Positions 32,742 through 41,173 of a DNA stretch of 42,997 nt are shown here, piece by piece. The stretch lies in contig DAOSIS010000028.1 in assembly GCA_035366835.1 (NCBI GenBank), positions 1 to 42,997 of the forward strand, given 5' to 3'. The position numbers and the translations under genes were made by a program. How positions within the stretch are numbered: the first letter of the stretch is position 1; each line of letters opens with the position of its first letter. Under the pieces are notes generated by a model that saw nothing but the letters and a program-made list of their open reading frames with translations, made no database searches and was not told the DNA's origin. This stretch comes from UBA6109 sp035366835 (GTDB lineage: Bacteria > Desulfobacterota > Syntrophia > Syntrophales > UBA6109).

Positions 32742-34085
32742 ATGTCCCACGTATCGACCGATATGATCGTCATCCTGTTTCTGATTCTCATGAACGGCCT
32801 TCTGTCCATGGCGGAGCTGGCCGTCGTGTCCGCGAGCAAGGGAAAGATCCGATCGCTCGCGGAAAAGGGGAACCGGAAAGCCCAAATGCTCGTGGGCCTC
32901 TCGGAGAAACCCGAGAAGTTCCTCTCCACGATTCAGGTCGGGGTCACCTTGATCGGCATTCTTTCCGGAGTATACGGCGGGTCCACACTGGCCAAGGACC
33001 TGGGGATCTATTTCAATACCCTGGCGCCGGTCCGTCCGCATGGCGAGATCCTGGGCTTTCTGGTGGTCGTGGTCGGCATCACCTACCTGTCGATCGTCAT
33101 CGGAGAAATCGTCCCGAAACGATGGGCACTGTCCAAGCCGGAAAAGATCGGCATGCTCCTGATATTGCCCATTCATTATCTTTACATCCTCCTCTATCCG
33201 ATCGTCCGGCTCTTGAGCCTGTCATCGGAAGGCCTGTCAAAACTGCTGGGGATCAAGAAGGCGTCCTCGGCCGTTTCCGAGGAGGAGCTCAAGTTCCTCT
33301 TGGAAGAGGGCGCGGAGGCGGGCATCTTTCACCAGATGGAACAGCAGATGTGCGACCGGGTGCTGCGGATCGATGATCTCGACGTCAAGGACGTCATGAC
33401 CCCGCGGCCGGACATCACCTGGCTCGACCTCGAACTGTCCCTCGAAGAGAATCTGGAAAGGATCCGCATATCCAACCACACCTGCTTCCCCGTGTGCCGG
33501 GGATCGCTGGACCGCTGTCTCGGGTTCATCCACGTCAAGGACCTCTTTCAGCGATACCCGTCGATGAAGCTTACCGATATCGAAACGCTGCTGATGAAAC
33601 CGTTCATCTTCCCGGAATCGGTCTCCGCGCTGAAGGTCCTCGAGCATTTCAAGAGCTCCCCTGTCCATATGGCGCTTGTCATCGACGAGTACGGGGTCAT
33701 CCAGGGCATGGTCACCGTCAGCGACATCATGAAGATCATCGTCGGCGAGATTCCGTCCCTGATCGAACAGGTCGACCGCAGCGCCATCAGGCGCGAAGAC
33801 GGTTCCTGGCTGATCGACGGGACCATGTCGACCGAAGAATTCAAGATGATGTTCGAAACGGGCGACCTGCCCGGTGAAGAGCAGGGCGATTACCACACCG
33901 TGGCCGGCTTCATCATGACGCACCTGGGCCGCCTGCCCGTGACAGGGGATCACATCCACTGGGGGAAGTACCGGTTTGAAATCATCGATATGGATGGCAA
34001 CAGGGTCGACAAGGTTCTGATGAACATCGATGAAAAGCCCAAGCCCGAGGCGGCTGATTCACCAACCCCGTCTGACGGAAAGTGA
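32742..34085 (+). CDS. CNNM/CorC (HlyC) family transporter with CBS pair
   Basis: A 447-aa inner-membrane protein of the CNNM/CorC group linked to Mg2+ or Co2+ handling. The start at ATG 32742 (MSHVSTDMIVILF) has an AGAGGA site; an upstream TTG in frame is less likely. The DUF21 region (about 1-195) has about four helices with MNGLLSMAELAVVSASKGKI and TLIGILSGVYGG. It is followed by two CBS domains (about 205-330), including VMTPRPDITWLDL and YGVIQGMVTVSDIM, and by a CorC_HlyC domain at the C-terminus (DGSWLIDGTMSTEEF ... DYHTVAGFIM). A terminator-like leader precedes it. It is followed within 2 nt by thyX. Ion specificity cannot be told. Confidence 0.9.
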   Translation: MSHVSTDMIVILFLILMNGLLSMAELAVVSASKGKIRSLAEKGNRKAQMLVGLSEKPEKFLSTIQVGVTLIGILSGVYGGSTLAKDLGIYFNTLAPVRPHGEILGFLVVVVGITYLSIVIGEIVPKRWALSKPEKIGMLLILPIHYLYILLYPIVRLLSLSSEGLSKLLGIKKASSAVSEEELKFLLEEGAEAGIFHQMEQQMCDRVLRIDDLDVKDVMTPRPDITWLDLELSLEENLERIRISNHTCFPVCRGSLDRCLGFIHVKDLFQRYPSMKLTDIETLLMKPFIFPESVSALKVLEHFKSSPVHMALVIDEYGVIQGMVTVSDIMKIIVGEIPSLIEQVDRSAIRREDGSWLIDGTMSTEEFKMMFETGDLPGEEQGDYHTVAGFIMTHLGRLPVTGDHIHWGKYRFEIIDMDGNRVDKVLMNIDEKPKPEAADSPTPSDGK

Positions 34086-34087
34086 TC

Positions 34088-35584
34088 ATGAAAATTCTTC
34101 TTGCCGGGTACAATGTCGACCATGACGTGCTCAAGGAATTCTGTTCGTCGCGCCCGGGGGCCCGCGACCTCACGCCGGAAACGATCTCCGCCGCCTATGC
34201 CCGCATCAGCCGGTCCCCGCGGTCCGTCGATGAACTGCGCACCGAATCCCGGGCGGAAGTCGAGAAGGCCCGGCGATCCAACCGGAACATCGTCTTCGAC
34301 ATGGGCCACAGCTCCATCGCGGAGCACGCGGTCTTCAATATCGATATCCTGGGCGTCTCGCGCCTCCTCGTGGAAGAGATCGAGCGCTTCCGGCTCTGTT
34401 CCTACACGGAAAAGTCCCAACGGTACGTCCTGTTCCGCGACGATTTCACCGTCCCCGATGAAATCCGGGGAACGGCCGCGGAAGATTCCTTTGTGGCGGC
34501 CATCCGGGAACAGTACCGTTGTTACCACGATCTGTATGAACGCCTTCAGCCTTACGTCCTGAAACGATACCGGGGGGAGGCGGCCGTCTCCGGCGGACGA
34601 AGCGCCTTGGAGGGATTGGCCAAGGAAGATGCCCGCTATGCGATCGCCCTGGCCACCCAGACCCAGCTGGGAATGACGGCCAATGCACGCAACGCCGAGC
34701 TGATGATCCGGCGCCTGGCCGCGTCACCCCTGGCGGAGGCGCGCCTCTGCGCCGGACACCTGTTCGACGTCCTGAAGGGCGTCGCGCCGTCGCTGGTCCG
34801 ATACACGGAGGCCACGGACTACGACCGACTGACGCGGGGGGACCTGCGCGAGGCGGTGGACGAAATTCGACATCGACAGGGGAAGCCGGGCCGGACCGCG
34901 TCGGACCGGCAGGGCGCGGAGCGGCCCGCTGTCTCCCTGATCGAGGCGACGCCGGAGGCGGACGAAAAAGTTCTCGCGCTGATGGTCTTCTCCTCGTCGG
35001 ACCTCCCCATGGACCGTTGCCGCAGGATGGTCAAGTCCATGAACGCCGCAGACAGGGCGAATTTCTTCCGGGCCGCCTTCGGCCGCCTCCGATCCCACGA
35101 TGCCGTCCTGAGGGAATTCGAACGCGCCGAATTGACCTTCGAGTTGGTCGTGAGCGCGAGCTGCTTCGCGCAGCTCAAGCGCCACCGCATGGCAACGATC
35201 ATCAGTCAGGAATACGATCCCGTTCTGGGATTGACGGTTCCACCCTCCATCCGCGAGGTCGGCATGGAAGACCGCCTCCGTGGGGTCGCGGAGCGGGCGG
35301 AAGATCTGTACCGGCAACTCCGGAAGGAGGCGCCGTCCGCCGCCGCCTATATCCTCACGAATGCCCATCGGCGGCGGGTCGTCCTCAAGATCAATGCCCG
35401 GGAGATGTATCATCTCTGCCGGTTAAGGACGGACCGCCATGCCCAGTGGGACATCCGCAACGTCGCCGAAGAGATGAACCTGCTCGCCCGGAAACGCATG
35501 CCGCTGATCATGATGATGGCGACAGGCAAGGACGGATTCGAGGCGCTGCGGAGTCGCGCCCTCCTTGAAAATACGAATCCCTAG
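34088..35584 (+). CDS. thyX: Tandem-domain FAD-dependent thymidylate synthase (ThyX)
   Basis: Makes dTMP from dUMP using methylene-tetrahydrofolate and FAD. Here a 498-aa protein holds two ThyX-like domains, while usual ThyX is about 220-250 aa per chain. The N-terminal domain (about 1-240) has DMGHSSIAEHAVFNID and an almost complete signature at 100-113: R100-F-R102, S105, E108, S110, R112, Y113. The canonical His of RHR is Phe and the Asn is Thr. The C-terminal domain (about 285-485) has RHR at 365-367, then NAREMYHLCRLRTDRHAQWDIRNVAEE. Each half may supply only part of the active sites. It starts 2 nt after corC. Whether it is a full synthase is uncertain. Confidence 0.8.
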   Translation: MKILLAGYNVDHDVLKEFCSSRPGARDLTPETISAAYARISRSPRSVDELRTESRAEVEKARRSNRNIVFDMGHSSIAEHAVFNIDILGVSRLLVEEIERFRLCSYTEKSQRYVLFRDDFTVPDEIRGTAAEDSFVAAIREQYRCYHDLYERLQPYVLKRYRGEAAVSGGRSALEGLAKEDARYAIALATQTQLGMTANARNAELMIRRLAASPLAEARLCAGHLFDVLKGVAPSLVRYTEATDYDRLTRGDLREAVDEIRHRQGKPGRTASDRQGAERPAVSLIEATPEADEKVLALMVFSSSDLPMDRCRRMVKSMNAADRANFFRAAFGRLRSHDAVLREFERAELTFELVVSASCFAQLKRHRMATIISQEYDPVLGLTVPPSIREVGMEDRLRGVAERAEDLYRQLRKEAPSAAAYILTNAHRRRVVLKINAREMYHLCRLRTDRHAQWDIRNVAEEMNLLARKRMPLIMMMATGKDGFEALRSRALLENTNP

Positions 35585-37860
35585 GATTCTCCACCCACAG
35601 GTGCGGCCAGGAATCCGACGCCTTTCTGACTGCGGGCGTCCTGGTAGACATGCAGGTGGAGCCCCTGCGTGCGCCCCGGCAGATGGATGACCCTCACGAC
35701 GTCGGCGAAACGCGCGTATTCCGGCAGCAGTTCGGCGAGTTGGTTCCCGCTTCCAAGGAAGAAATCTTCGCGGAAAGTCGTCGCAAGGTGATCCGGATAC
35801 AGGGCGACCGGGACGATGTGGGCTTCAACGAGGTCGCTGAAGAAATGGGTCCCCAGCGAGACCTCCGGAGTTGCTCCGTTCTCCTCGAAGGCGATCTCCG
35901 CGAGGATCTTTGTCCGGTTGATATCCTCGTATCCGACGCGGACCCCGAGCTGGATGTCGTTGCTTCCCCAGCGTCCCGGACCGAAGAGGGCATAGCGTTT
36001 GTCCTCGAAGAGCCGGTTGAGGCGGTGAACGATCCGACCCACGGCAATCTTGTCTTCGTACGAGGGCAGTCGATTGTAGGCCTTCGGATCGACGTAAACG
36101 ACGTACTCGATGTCTCGCACGGCGGCATTCCAGACGACGCGGTTGTTGGTGAACAGGACCGCATCGCGGGGCAGGTCCTCCGGTACGACGATTGGTTCCG
36201 TTCCGCCGGTAATGGCAAGTGTCCGGCACTGGAGCAAAAACAGTTTTCCCTCGTTCCAGGCGAATTCCACATCGACAGGCCGCCCGTAGGCATTTTCCAA
36301 TTTCCCGAGAATCCTTTTCATCAGGCTTACGAAAGGTGTCCGTGAGAGGAAATTGTCGAAGCTGACGCAGGCCCTGTCCATCTCGACTTCCTGCATCTCG
36401 AAAAGCGGAGGTGCATAGAGTCCGTCCCGATTGGTCGAGAGGGCATAGAAGCGGTGCCGGGCGGGGACAAGGGAGAGAACTTTCTCGAAGTCGTGTCGCT
36501 CCAGCCGGCCCGTTTTGAGATTGAGGACCTCAATCATCCGCTGGGAATATTTCATGATCTGCCGGACATCGCCTTCCGGTCGCAGCAGCGGTTGGCCAAG
36601 GGGCACCAGCCGGGGATATCCCTGCCCGACGCGGTCGACGGCCTGGGTCCCGAGTCCGTAAACGAGGCGGACGATCCCGTCTTCCCGACGGATCCGGAGC
36701 GTCCAGCGGTAGGGATTCTGGGAAAAGGCCACCCCGGCTGCGAAAGGGAAAAAGTAGTCCCCGTACCGGTTCCCCACAACCTTCTGCACGAGCACGCTCA
36801 TTCGTTCATCGTAGTCCAGAAGCTTGTGATCGCGCCGGTAAAGAAGAGGCGCCGGCGCATAGGTGCTCATGTGCACCTGCTTGAAGCCTTCGATGAATGC
36901 GGCGAGCCGCGTCTCCAGATCGCCTTGGTTGGCCAGGAAGACGGAGTCGTACTTGCCGGAAAAGGCGAATCCGAAGTTGTCCTCCAGGAGACTCGACGAT
37001 CTCAGGATGAGCGGTTCTTCGCCCATCCGTTCGAGAAAAGCCCGGAACATCGCCACGGTATCGGGAGGAAAGGAGGCCTTCGCGAAGACTTGTCCGATAT
37101 TGCGGAAGTTTTCCGCAATGTCCTCGCGGCTCTGATACTTCCGGCTGGAAAAGCTGTACAGGCAGTTGTAATCCATGAAATCGGATAGGATGCCCGAGTT
37201 GAAGTAGTACGATTCTGGGACGGTGACTTTCCGTTCGAAATCGGGGTCACGTTCGAGCAGCCGCGGCAGGAGGATTTTGTGGGCAAGAAGGAGGCCGGCC
37301 GCTTTTCCGCCGATCTTTCCCGGTCGGCGCGGCGTGGAAAAGCTGCTGGAGAGCATTTCGTCGACATCCCGGATGGTGATGAAGTGCTTCGCGATTCCGA
37401 TGATGGGCAGATGATTGGAGATGAAATGATTGATCAGCGCCACCCGTACGCCTTCCGCCTCGGTCGGATCGATGAAGAGGTCGCCTTGGGGAATATCGCA
37501 GAACTCCCGCAGGGCCTTGCGGATCTCCCCCGGCGTTGCTCCTTCCGCATTGACGACGCGTGTCAAGCTGCGGAAGGCATCACGCTTCCTCACAAGATTG
37601 ATGTAGTTGTCGATTTCCTCGTCGGAAAAATGGCTGATGAAATGGAGGTCAATGAGCGCGTCGGCAAAAGACTTCAGACTCTCCGCGGTGACCGCTTTTC
37701 CTTCGGCCTGGAGGCCTGCTGCGGCCTCGGCACGGATCGTCTCCGCATCCGCCAGGCGGCGCTCGGCCAGCGCCGCGAGAAATTGAGCCCGCACCTCGTC
37801 CAGGAGTTGCGGATGCTCCATCATCTTCTGAAAAACCCGATAAATTCTGACGAGATCCAT
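35581..37860 (-). CDS. PEP/pyruvate-binding (PPDK_N) domain protein, PEP synthase-like
   Basis: A 759-aa cytoplasmic protein with the nucleotide/phosphate-binding domain of PEP synthase and pyruvate phosphate dikinase. Residues 1-175 are helical and unique to it. The PPDK_N domain starts at GKIGGKAAGLLLAHK (181-195) and has RSSSLLEDNFGFAFSGKYDSVF (from R287). It runs through YALSTNRDG-like segments to DVEFAWNEGKLFLLQCR. The phospho-histidine swivel domain and the PEP-binding TIM barrel of PEP synthase are absent. It is likely a nucleotide-dependent phosphotransferase of unknown target. Its stop codon and the thyX stop share the palindrome CTAG. Upstream is the NtrC/NtrB pair on the same strand, 67 nt away. 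Confidence 0.82.
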   Translation of the reverse strand: MDLVRIYRVFQKMMEHPQLLDEVRAQFLAALAERRLADAETIRAEAAAGLQAEGKAVTAESLKSFADALIDLHFISHFSDEEIDNYINLVRKRDAFRSLTRVVNAEGATPGEIRKALREFCDIPQGDLFIDPTEAEGVRVALINHFISNHLPIIGIAKHFITIRDVDEMLSSSFSTPRRPGKIGGKAAGLLLAHKILLPRLLERDPDFERKVTVPESYYFNSGILSDFMDYNCLYSFSSRKYQSREDIAENFRNIGQVFAKASFPPDTVAMFRAFLERMGEEPLILRSSSLLEDNFGFAFSGKYDSVFLANQGDLETRLAAFIEGFKQVHMSTYAPAPLLYRRDHKLLDYDERMSVLVQKVVGNRYGDYFFPFAAGVAFSQNPYRWTLRIRREDGIVRLVYGLGTQAVDRVGQGYPRLVPLGQPLLRPEGDVRQIMKYSQRMIEVLNLKTGRLERHDFEKVLSLVPARHRFYALSTNRDGLYAPPLFEMQEVEMDRACVSFDNFLSRTPFVSLMKRILGKLENAYGRPVDVEFAWNEGKLFLLQCRTLAITGGTEPIVVPEDLPRDAVLFTNNRVVWNAAVRDIEYVVYVDPKAYNRLPSYEDKIAVGRIVHRLNRLFEDKRYALFGPGRWGSNDIQLGVRVGYEDINRTKILAEIAFEENGATPEVSLGTHFFSDLVEAHIVPVALYPDHLATTFREDFFLGSGNQLAELLPEYARFADVVRVIHLPGRTQGLHLHVYQDARSQKGVGFLAAPVGGES

Positions 37861-37927
37861 AATTTCTTCAGCCGCCGGCGGCGCCTTTCGCAGCGTCCTG
37901 CGATCATCGGCGCCTTCTTGACCCCAT

Positions 37928-39295
37928 TCATTTCCGCAGGCCGTACTTGATCATCTTCAACTGCAGCCCTTTACGGCTCAAACCAAGCTGCCGGGCCGCC
38001 TTGGTCACGTTCCCGCCGCACTCCTCGAGGCTCTTCATCACCATCTGGCGCTCGAGATTCTCCATGTGGTCCCTGAGGAAATCCTTGAAAGGCTTATCCC
38101 TTTTCTCGGGGGGTGTACCGGACAGGAGAGCGCCGGCCGATTGGATTTCCGGCGGAACGTCCGAGATTTCGATCGTTGGCCCGCTCGCCATGAGGACCAT
38201 CCTCTCGACGAGATTCTCCAATTCCCGGATGTTGCCCGGCCACTCGTAGCGGAGAAGGAGCTCCCGCACGTCGGACGAAAAACCCGCCACCTGCCGGTTC
38301 AGCTTCCGGTTGAACCGTTCGAGGAAGAAATCGCTCAGGGGAACAATGTCCTCCTTCCGCTCGCGCAAGGGGGGCAGGTGGACGGGGAACACATTCATGC
38401 GGTAGAAGAGATCCTCCCGGAAGCGTCCTTCCTTCACATCCTGCTGCAGATTCCGGTTCGTTGCAGTGATCAGGCGTACGTCGACCCTGATCGACCGCAG
38501 GCCCCCCACCCGCTCGAACTCCTGCTCCTGGAGGACCCTCAGCAGCTTCACCTGCATGTCGCGCGGGATGTCGCCCACCTCGTCCAGGAAAAGCGACCCC
38601 TTGTGGGCCAGTTCGAATCGGCCCTGCTTGCTCGCCGCGGCGCCGGTGAAGGCCCCTTTTTCGTGACCGAACAGCTCGCTTTCCATGAGGTTCTCCGAAA
38701 TCGCGGCGCAGTTGATCTTGATGAAGGGCTGGTTCCGGCGGGGACTGTTCATGTGGATCGCCCGGGCCACGAGCTCTTTTCCCGTTCCGGTTTCTCCCGT
38801 GATCAGGACCGTGGTCGTCGTGGGCGCGACGCGCCGGATCGTTTCATAAATGGCGAGCATCGGCGCGCTCGAACCGACCAATCCCTGATGGTCCAGATCG
38901 TCGGGACTGAAGCGGATCTCTTCCTCATTGAGCTCCATGGTGCGGATCGCCTTGACGATCACGTTTTTCAGTTCGTCCCGGTCGAAGGGTTTCGTGATGA
39001 AATCGAAGGCGCCTTTCTTGAGCGCGTCGACGGCGGTGGAGACGGTGCCAAAGGCCGTGATCATGATGACGGGGATGGAAGGGAAGTCGTTCGTCACTTT
39101 CTCGAGGAGCGCCATGCCGTCGATTTTCGGCATTTTCAGATCGGTCACCACGACGGATACGTCGTCGTCGAGCAACTGCAGCGCCTCGGCGCCGTCCGCG
39201 GCGGCGACCACTTCATAGCCCTCCTTCACAAGCATCGCCGTGAGAACGGTACGCATGTTCTGTTCGTCGTCGACGATCAGGATCTTGTGGGTCAT
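37928..39295 (-). CDS. Sigma-54-dependent NtrC-family response regulator
   Basis: A 455-aa transcription activator for sigma-54 RNA polymerase. The receiver domain (1-120) has the phosphoacceptor D52 (VVTDLKMP) and K102 in TKPF. The AAA+ domain contains the Walker A GETGTGKE (167-174), the sigma-54 contact loop GAFTGA (214-219), the FLDEVGDIP Walker B region and the RFREDLFYRMN arginine fingers. The C-terminal Fis-type helix-turn-helix is GGNVTKAARQLGLSRKGLQLKM. The start at ATG 39295 is behind GAGGAG. It follows the histidine kinase gene (33 nt apart) and should be its partner. Target genes are unknown; I saw no clear -24/-12 promoter nearby. Confidence 0.95.
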   Translation of the reverse strand: MTHKILIVDDEQNMRTVLTAMLVKEGYEVVAAADGAEALQLLDDDVSVVVTDLKMPKIDGMALLEKVTNDFPSIPVIMITAFGTVSTAVDALKKGAFDFITKPFDRDELKNVIVKAIRTMELNEEEIRFSPDDLDHQGLVGSSAPMLAIYETIRRVAPTTTTVLITGETGTGKELVARAIHMNSPRRNQPFIKINCAAISENLMESELFGHEKGAFTGAAASKQGRFELAHKGSLFLDEVGDIPRDMQVKLLRVLQEQEFERVGGLRSIRVDVRLITATNRNLQQDVKEGRFREDLFYRMNVFPVHLPPLRERKEDIVPLSDFFLERFNRKLNRQVAGFSSDVRELLLRYEWPGNIRELENLVERMVLMASGPTIEISDVPPEIQSAGALLSGTPPEKRDKPFKDFLRDHMENLERQMVMKSLEECGGNVTKAARQLGLSRKGLQLKMIKYGLRK

Positions 39296-39327
39296 GGAGG
39301 CTCCTCTATTATGGAAGACCGGGCCTG

Positions 39328-40863
39328 TCAAGCCGCCCCTCCGTCGGCGGGGAGGCGGATGTAGAAGATGGTCCCCTGGCCTGGAAGGGACTTGACGCGT
39401 ATGGTTCCGCCGTGCCGGCGAACGATCTTCTGGCAGATGGCGAGTCCCAGCCCGACACCACGCTCTTTGGTGGTGAAGAAAGGTTTGAAGACGTGCTTCA
39501 TGTCCTCCCGCCGGATGCCGCGGCCCGTATCCCGGATGGAGATGCCCACCGCCTCACCGGCTTCGCCGCCGATTCGAGACGTGCGGACGGAGAGGGTTCC
39601 GCCACCGGGCATCTCTTCGATGGCGTTGAAGACGATGTTCAGGATCACCTGCATCAGTTGTTCGGCGTCCGCCGGGACAGGCGGCAGTTCCGCCCGGAGA
39701 TCCTTCTCGATCTTCACGGACGCGGCCGCTCCCCGCGCCTCGATCAGCGAAAGGACTTTTTCGATGATCGGATTGACGTACTGCAGCCGCATCTGGGAAG
39801 AGGAATGAGGCTTGGCATAGTCCAGGAACTGCGAGACGACGCGATTGAGCCGGTCGACTTCCTCGATGATGACGCGCAGCAGGCGGCGCGGTTCATCGGC
39901 CGCCGCATCCGACTCCATGTGCTGCGCAGCCGCCTTGATGGACCCCAGCGGGTTGCGGATTTCATGGGCGAGCACCGGCGCCATTTCCTCCAGAAGCAGT
40001 GCCTTTTCCCGCTCCAGCTTCTCGTCGAATTCATACAGGGAGGTGAACACGTCGCGGCTGTCCGGATAGAGGGCGCTGAAGATCTTCTTCAGGATCCATT
40101 TGAAAGGCTCGATGGAGATGACGACGACAAAGGCGGCAACCAGCACGTGCGTCCACGGCGGAGGCGCCCCGCTCCCGAACAGACTCAGAAAGATATACAG
40201 GGTGATCGTGGCGAACAAGGTGACCAGCGCGACAACCAGGGCCTTCGCCATGAGGTCGTGCAACTCCGACAGGTGGGGGTGGGTAATGACAATCATGATG
40301 AAATAGGCCAGGGCCGCGAGCAGCAGATTGGACAGCGGCGGGACCCCGTAGCCCAGATGGCGGAAAAGATCGACGGTGCCGAAGACCGCGGTGGCGGCAC
40401 AGGCGATGGCCAGATAGCCGATGCGTTTTCTCTCCGGACCGGCGGTTTTTCTTCTCAGATAGGCAAGAACCGCAGCGTAACAGATCGCCAGCACGGCGGC
40501 GACGTACAGTTCCGCGGCCGCCGCGAGATAGGGCCACGCGGAAAGCGGCGTGAGATTGAGGACGGCAAGGGCCGCGCTTACGGCGGCGAGCGCCACGCTG
40601 TCCCTCCTGGCAAGAAAGGTTTCCGTGCCGAGCAGGTATCGCGTGAAAAGGACCATCACCGGCGCGACCGCGACGAGCCCCAGGAAGCGAATCATCTGCC
40701 AGAAAGGCAGGGGAAAGATGTCGTAAAGAAAAGCGCCTCCCTTGTGAAGAAAGATGGCGAGGCACACCGCTGCAAAGGACCGGTAAAGCGGCTCCTTCTT
40801 CTGGTGGATGAAAAGAGAAACCGCGATCGTCAGGCTCACGGCGGCCAGAGAAAAAATCTCCAT
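39328..40863 (-). CDS. Membrane sensor histidine kinase (NtrB-type, multi-TM)
   Basis: A 511-aa membrane histidine kinase, partner of the downstream NtrC-type regulator. The N-terminal half (1-255) has about seven to eight hydrophobic helices with no PAS or periplasmic sensor domain, so it probably senses something in or at the membrane. A short coiled linker leads to the H-box APVLAHEIRNPLG with H300. The ATPase domain has NIVFNAIEE (N box), DTGRGI (G1), FKPFFTTK (F box) and GVGLGLAI (G2). Start ATG 40863, with a GTG at 40866. It is divergent from trkA across 310 nt, which raises the possibility that potassium or turgor-type signals are involved, but this is only position-based. Confidence 0.93.
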   Translation of the reverse strand: MEIFSLAAVSLTIAVSLFIHQKKEPLYRSFAAVCLAIFLHKGGAFLYDIFPLPFWQMIRFLGLVAVAPVMVLFTRYLLGTETFLARRDSVALAAVSAALAVLNLTPLSAWPYLAAAAELYVAAVLAICYAAVLAYLRRKTAGPERKRIGYLAIACAATAVFGTVDLFRHLGYGVPPLSNLLLAALAYFIMIVITHPHLSELHDLMAKALVVALVTLFATITLYIFLSLFGSGAPPPWTHVLVAAFVVVISIEPFKWILKKIFSALYPDSRDVFTSLYEFDEKLEREKALLLEEMAPVLAHEIRNPLGSIKAAAQHMESDAAADEPRRLLRVIIEEVDRLNRVVSQFLDYAKPHSSSQMRLQYVNPIIEKVLSLIEARGAAASVKIEKDLRAELPPVPADAEQLMQVILNIVFNAIEEMPGGGTLSVRTSRIGGEAGEAVGISIRDTGRGIRREDMKHVFKPFFTTKERGVGLGLAICQKIVRRHGGTIRVKSLPGQGTIFYIRLPADGGAA

Positions 40864-40866
40864 CAC

Positions 40867-41173
40867 AGGCTCAGAATTCCTGATTTTTCCGAGTGTTACG
40901 ACCGGGAAAACGGTTCGGAAGTTTCCTACGTGCTGCGATGCACGTGCCGGTCATCATATCGGCAAAGCACCGGCGAAGTCAAGGCGCGGACGGCTGTGGG
41001 TAGCGCTTCGGCCGTATTGACAACCTCCCCACCTTGTCCTATATTCCGGCGGCTTGAAACCAGCGGAACCGGCCCTGGTCTCATCCCGGCCTTCTTCGCG
41101 CGGAGAGAAACCTTCCGTGAAGAAACCGGCGGCGGCAGCAGGGAGTCGCCGCAGTGCAGGAGGTGGTGCCCTC
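40867..41173. other. 307-nt divergent gap between the kinase gene and trkA
   Basis: No gene is seen. It holds the trkA promoter described separately and a GC-rich, Ala/Pro/Arg-coding stretch before trkA that extends its frame upstream to 41054 but has no conserved character. Confidence 0.5.
41017..41045 (+). promoter_or_regulatory. Sigma70-type promoter of trkA-trkH
   Basis: TTGACA (41017-41022) and TATATT (41040-41045) are 17 nt apart, near-perfect. The leader to trkA would be about 120 nt. Confidence 0.65.
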
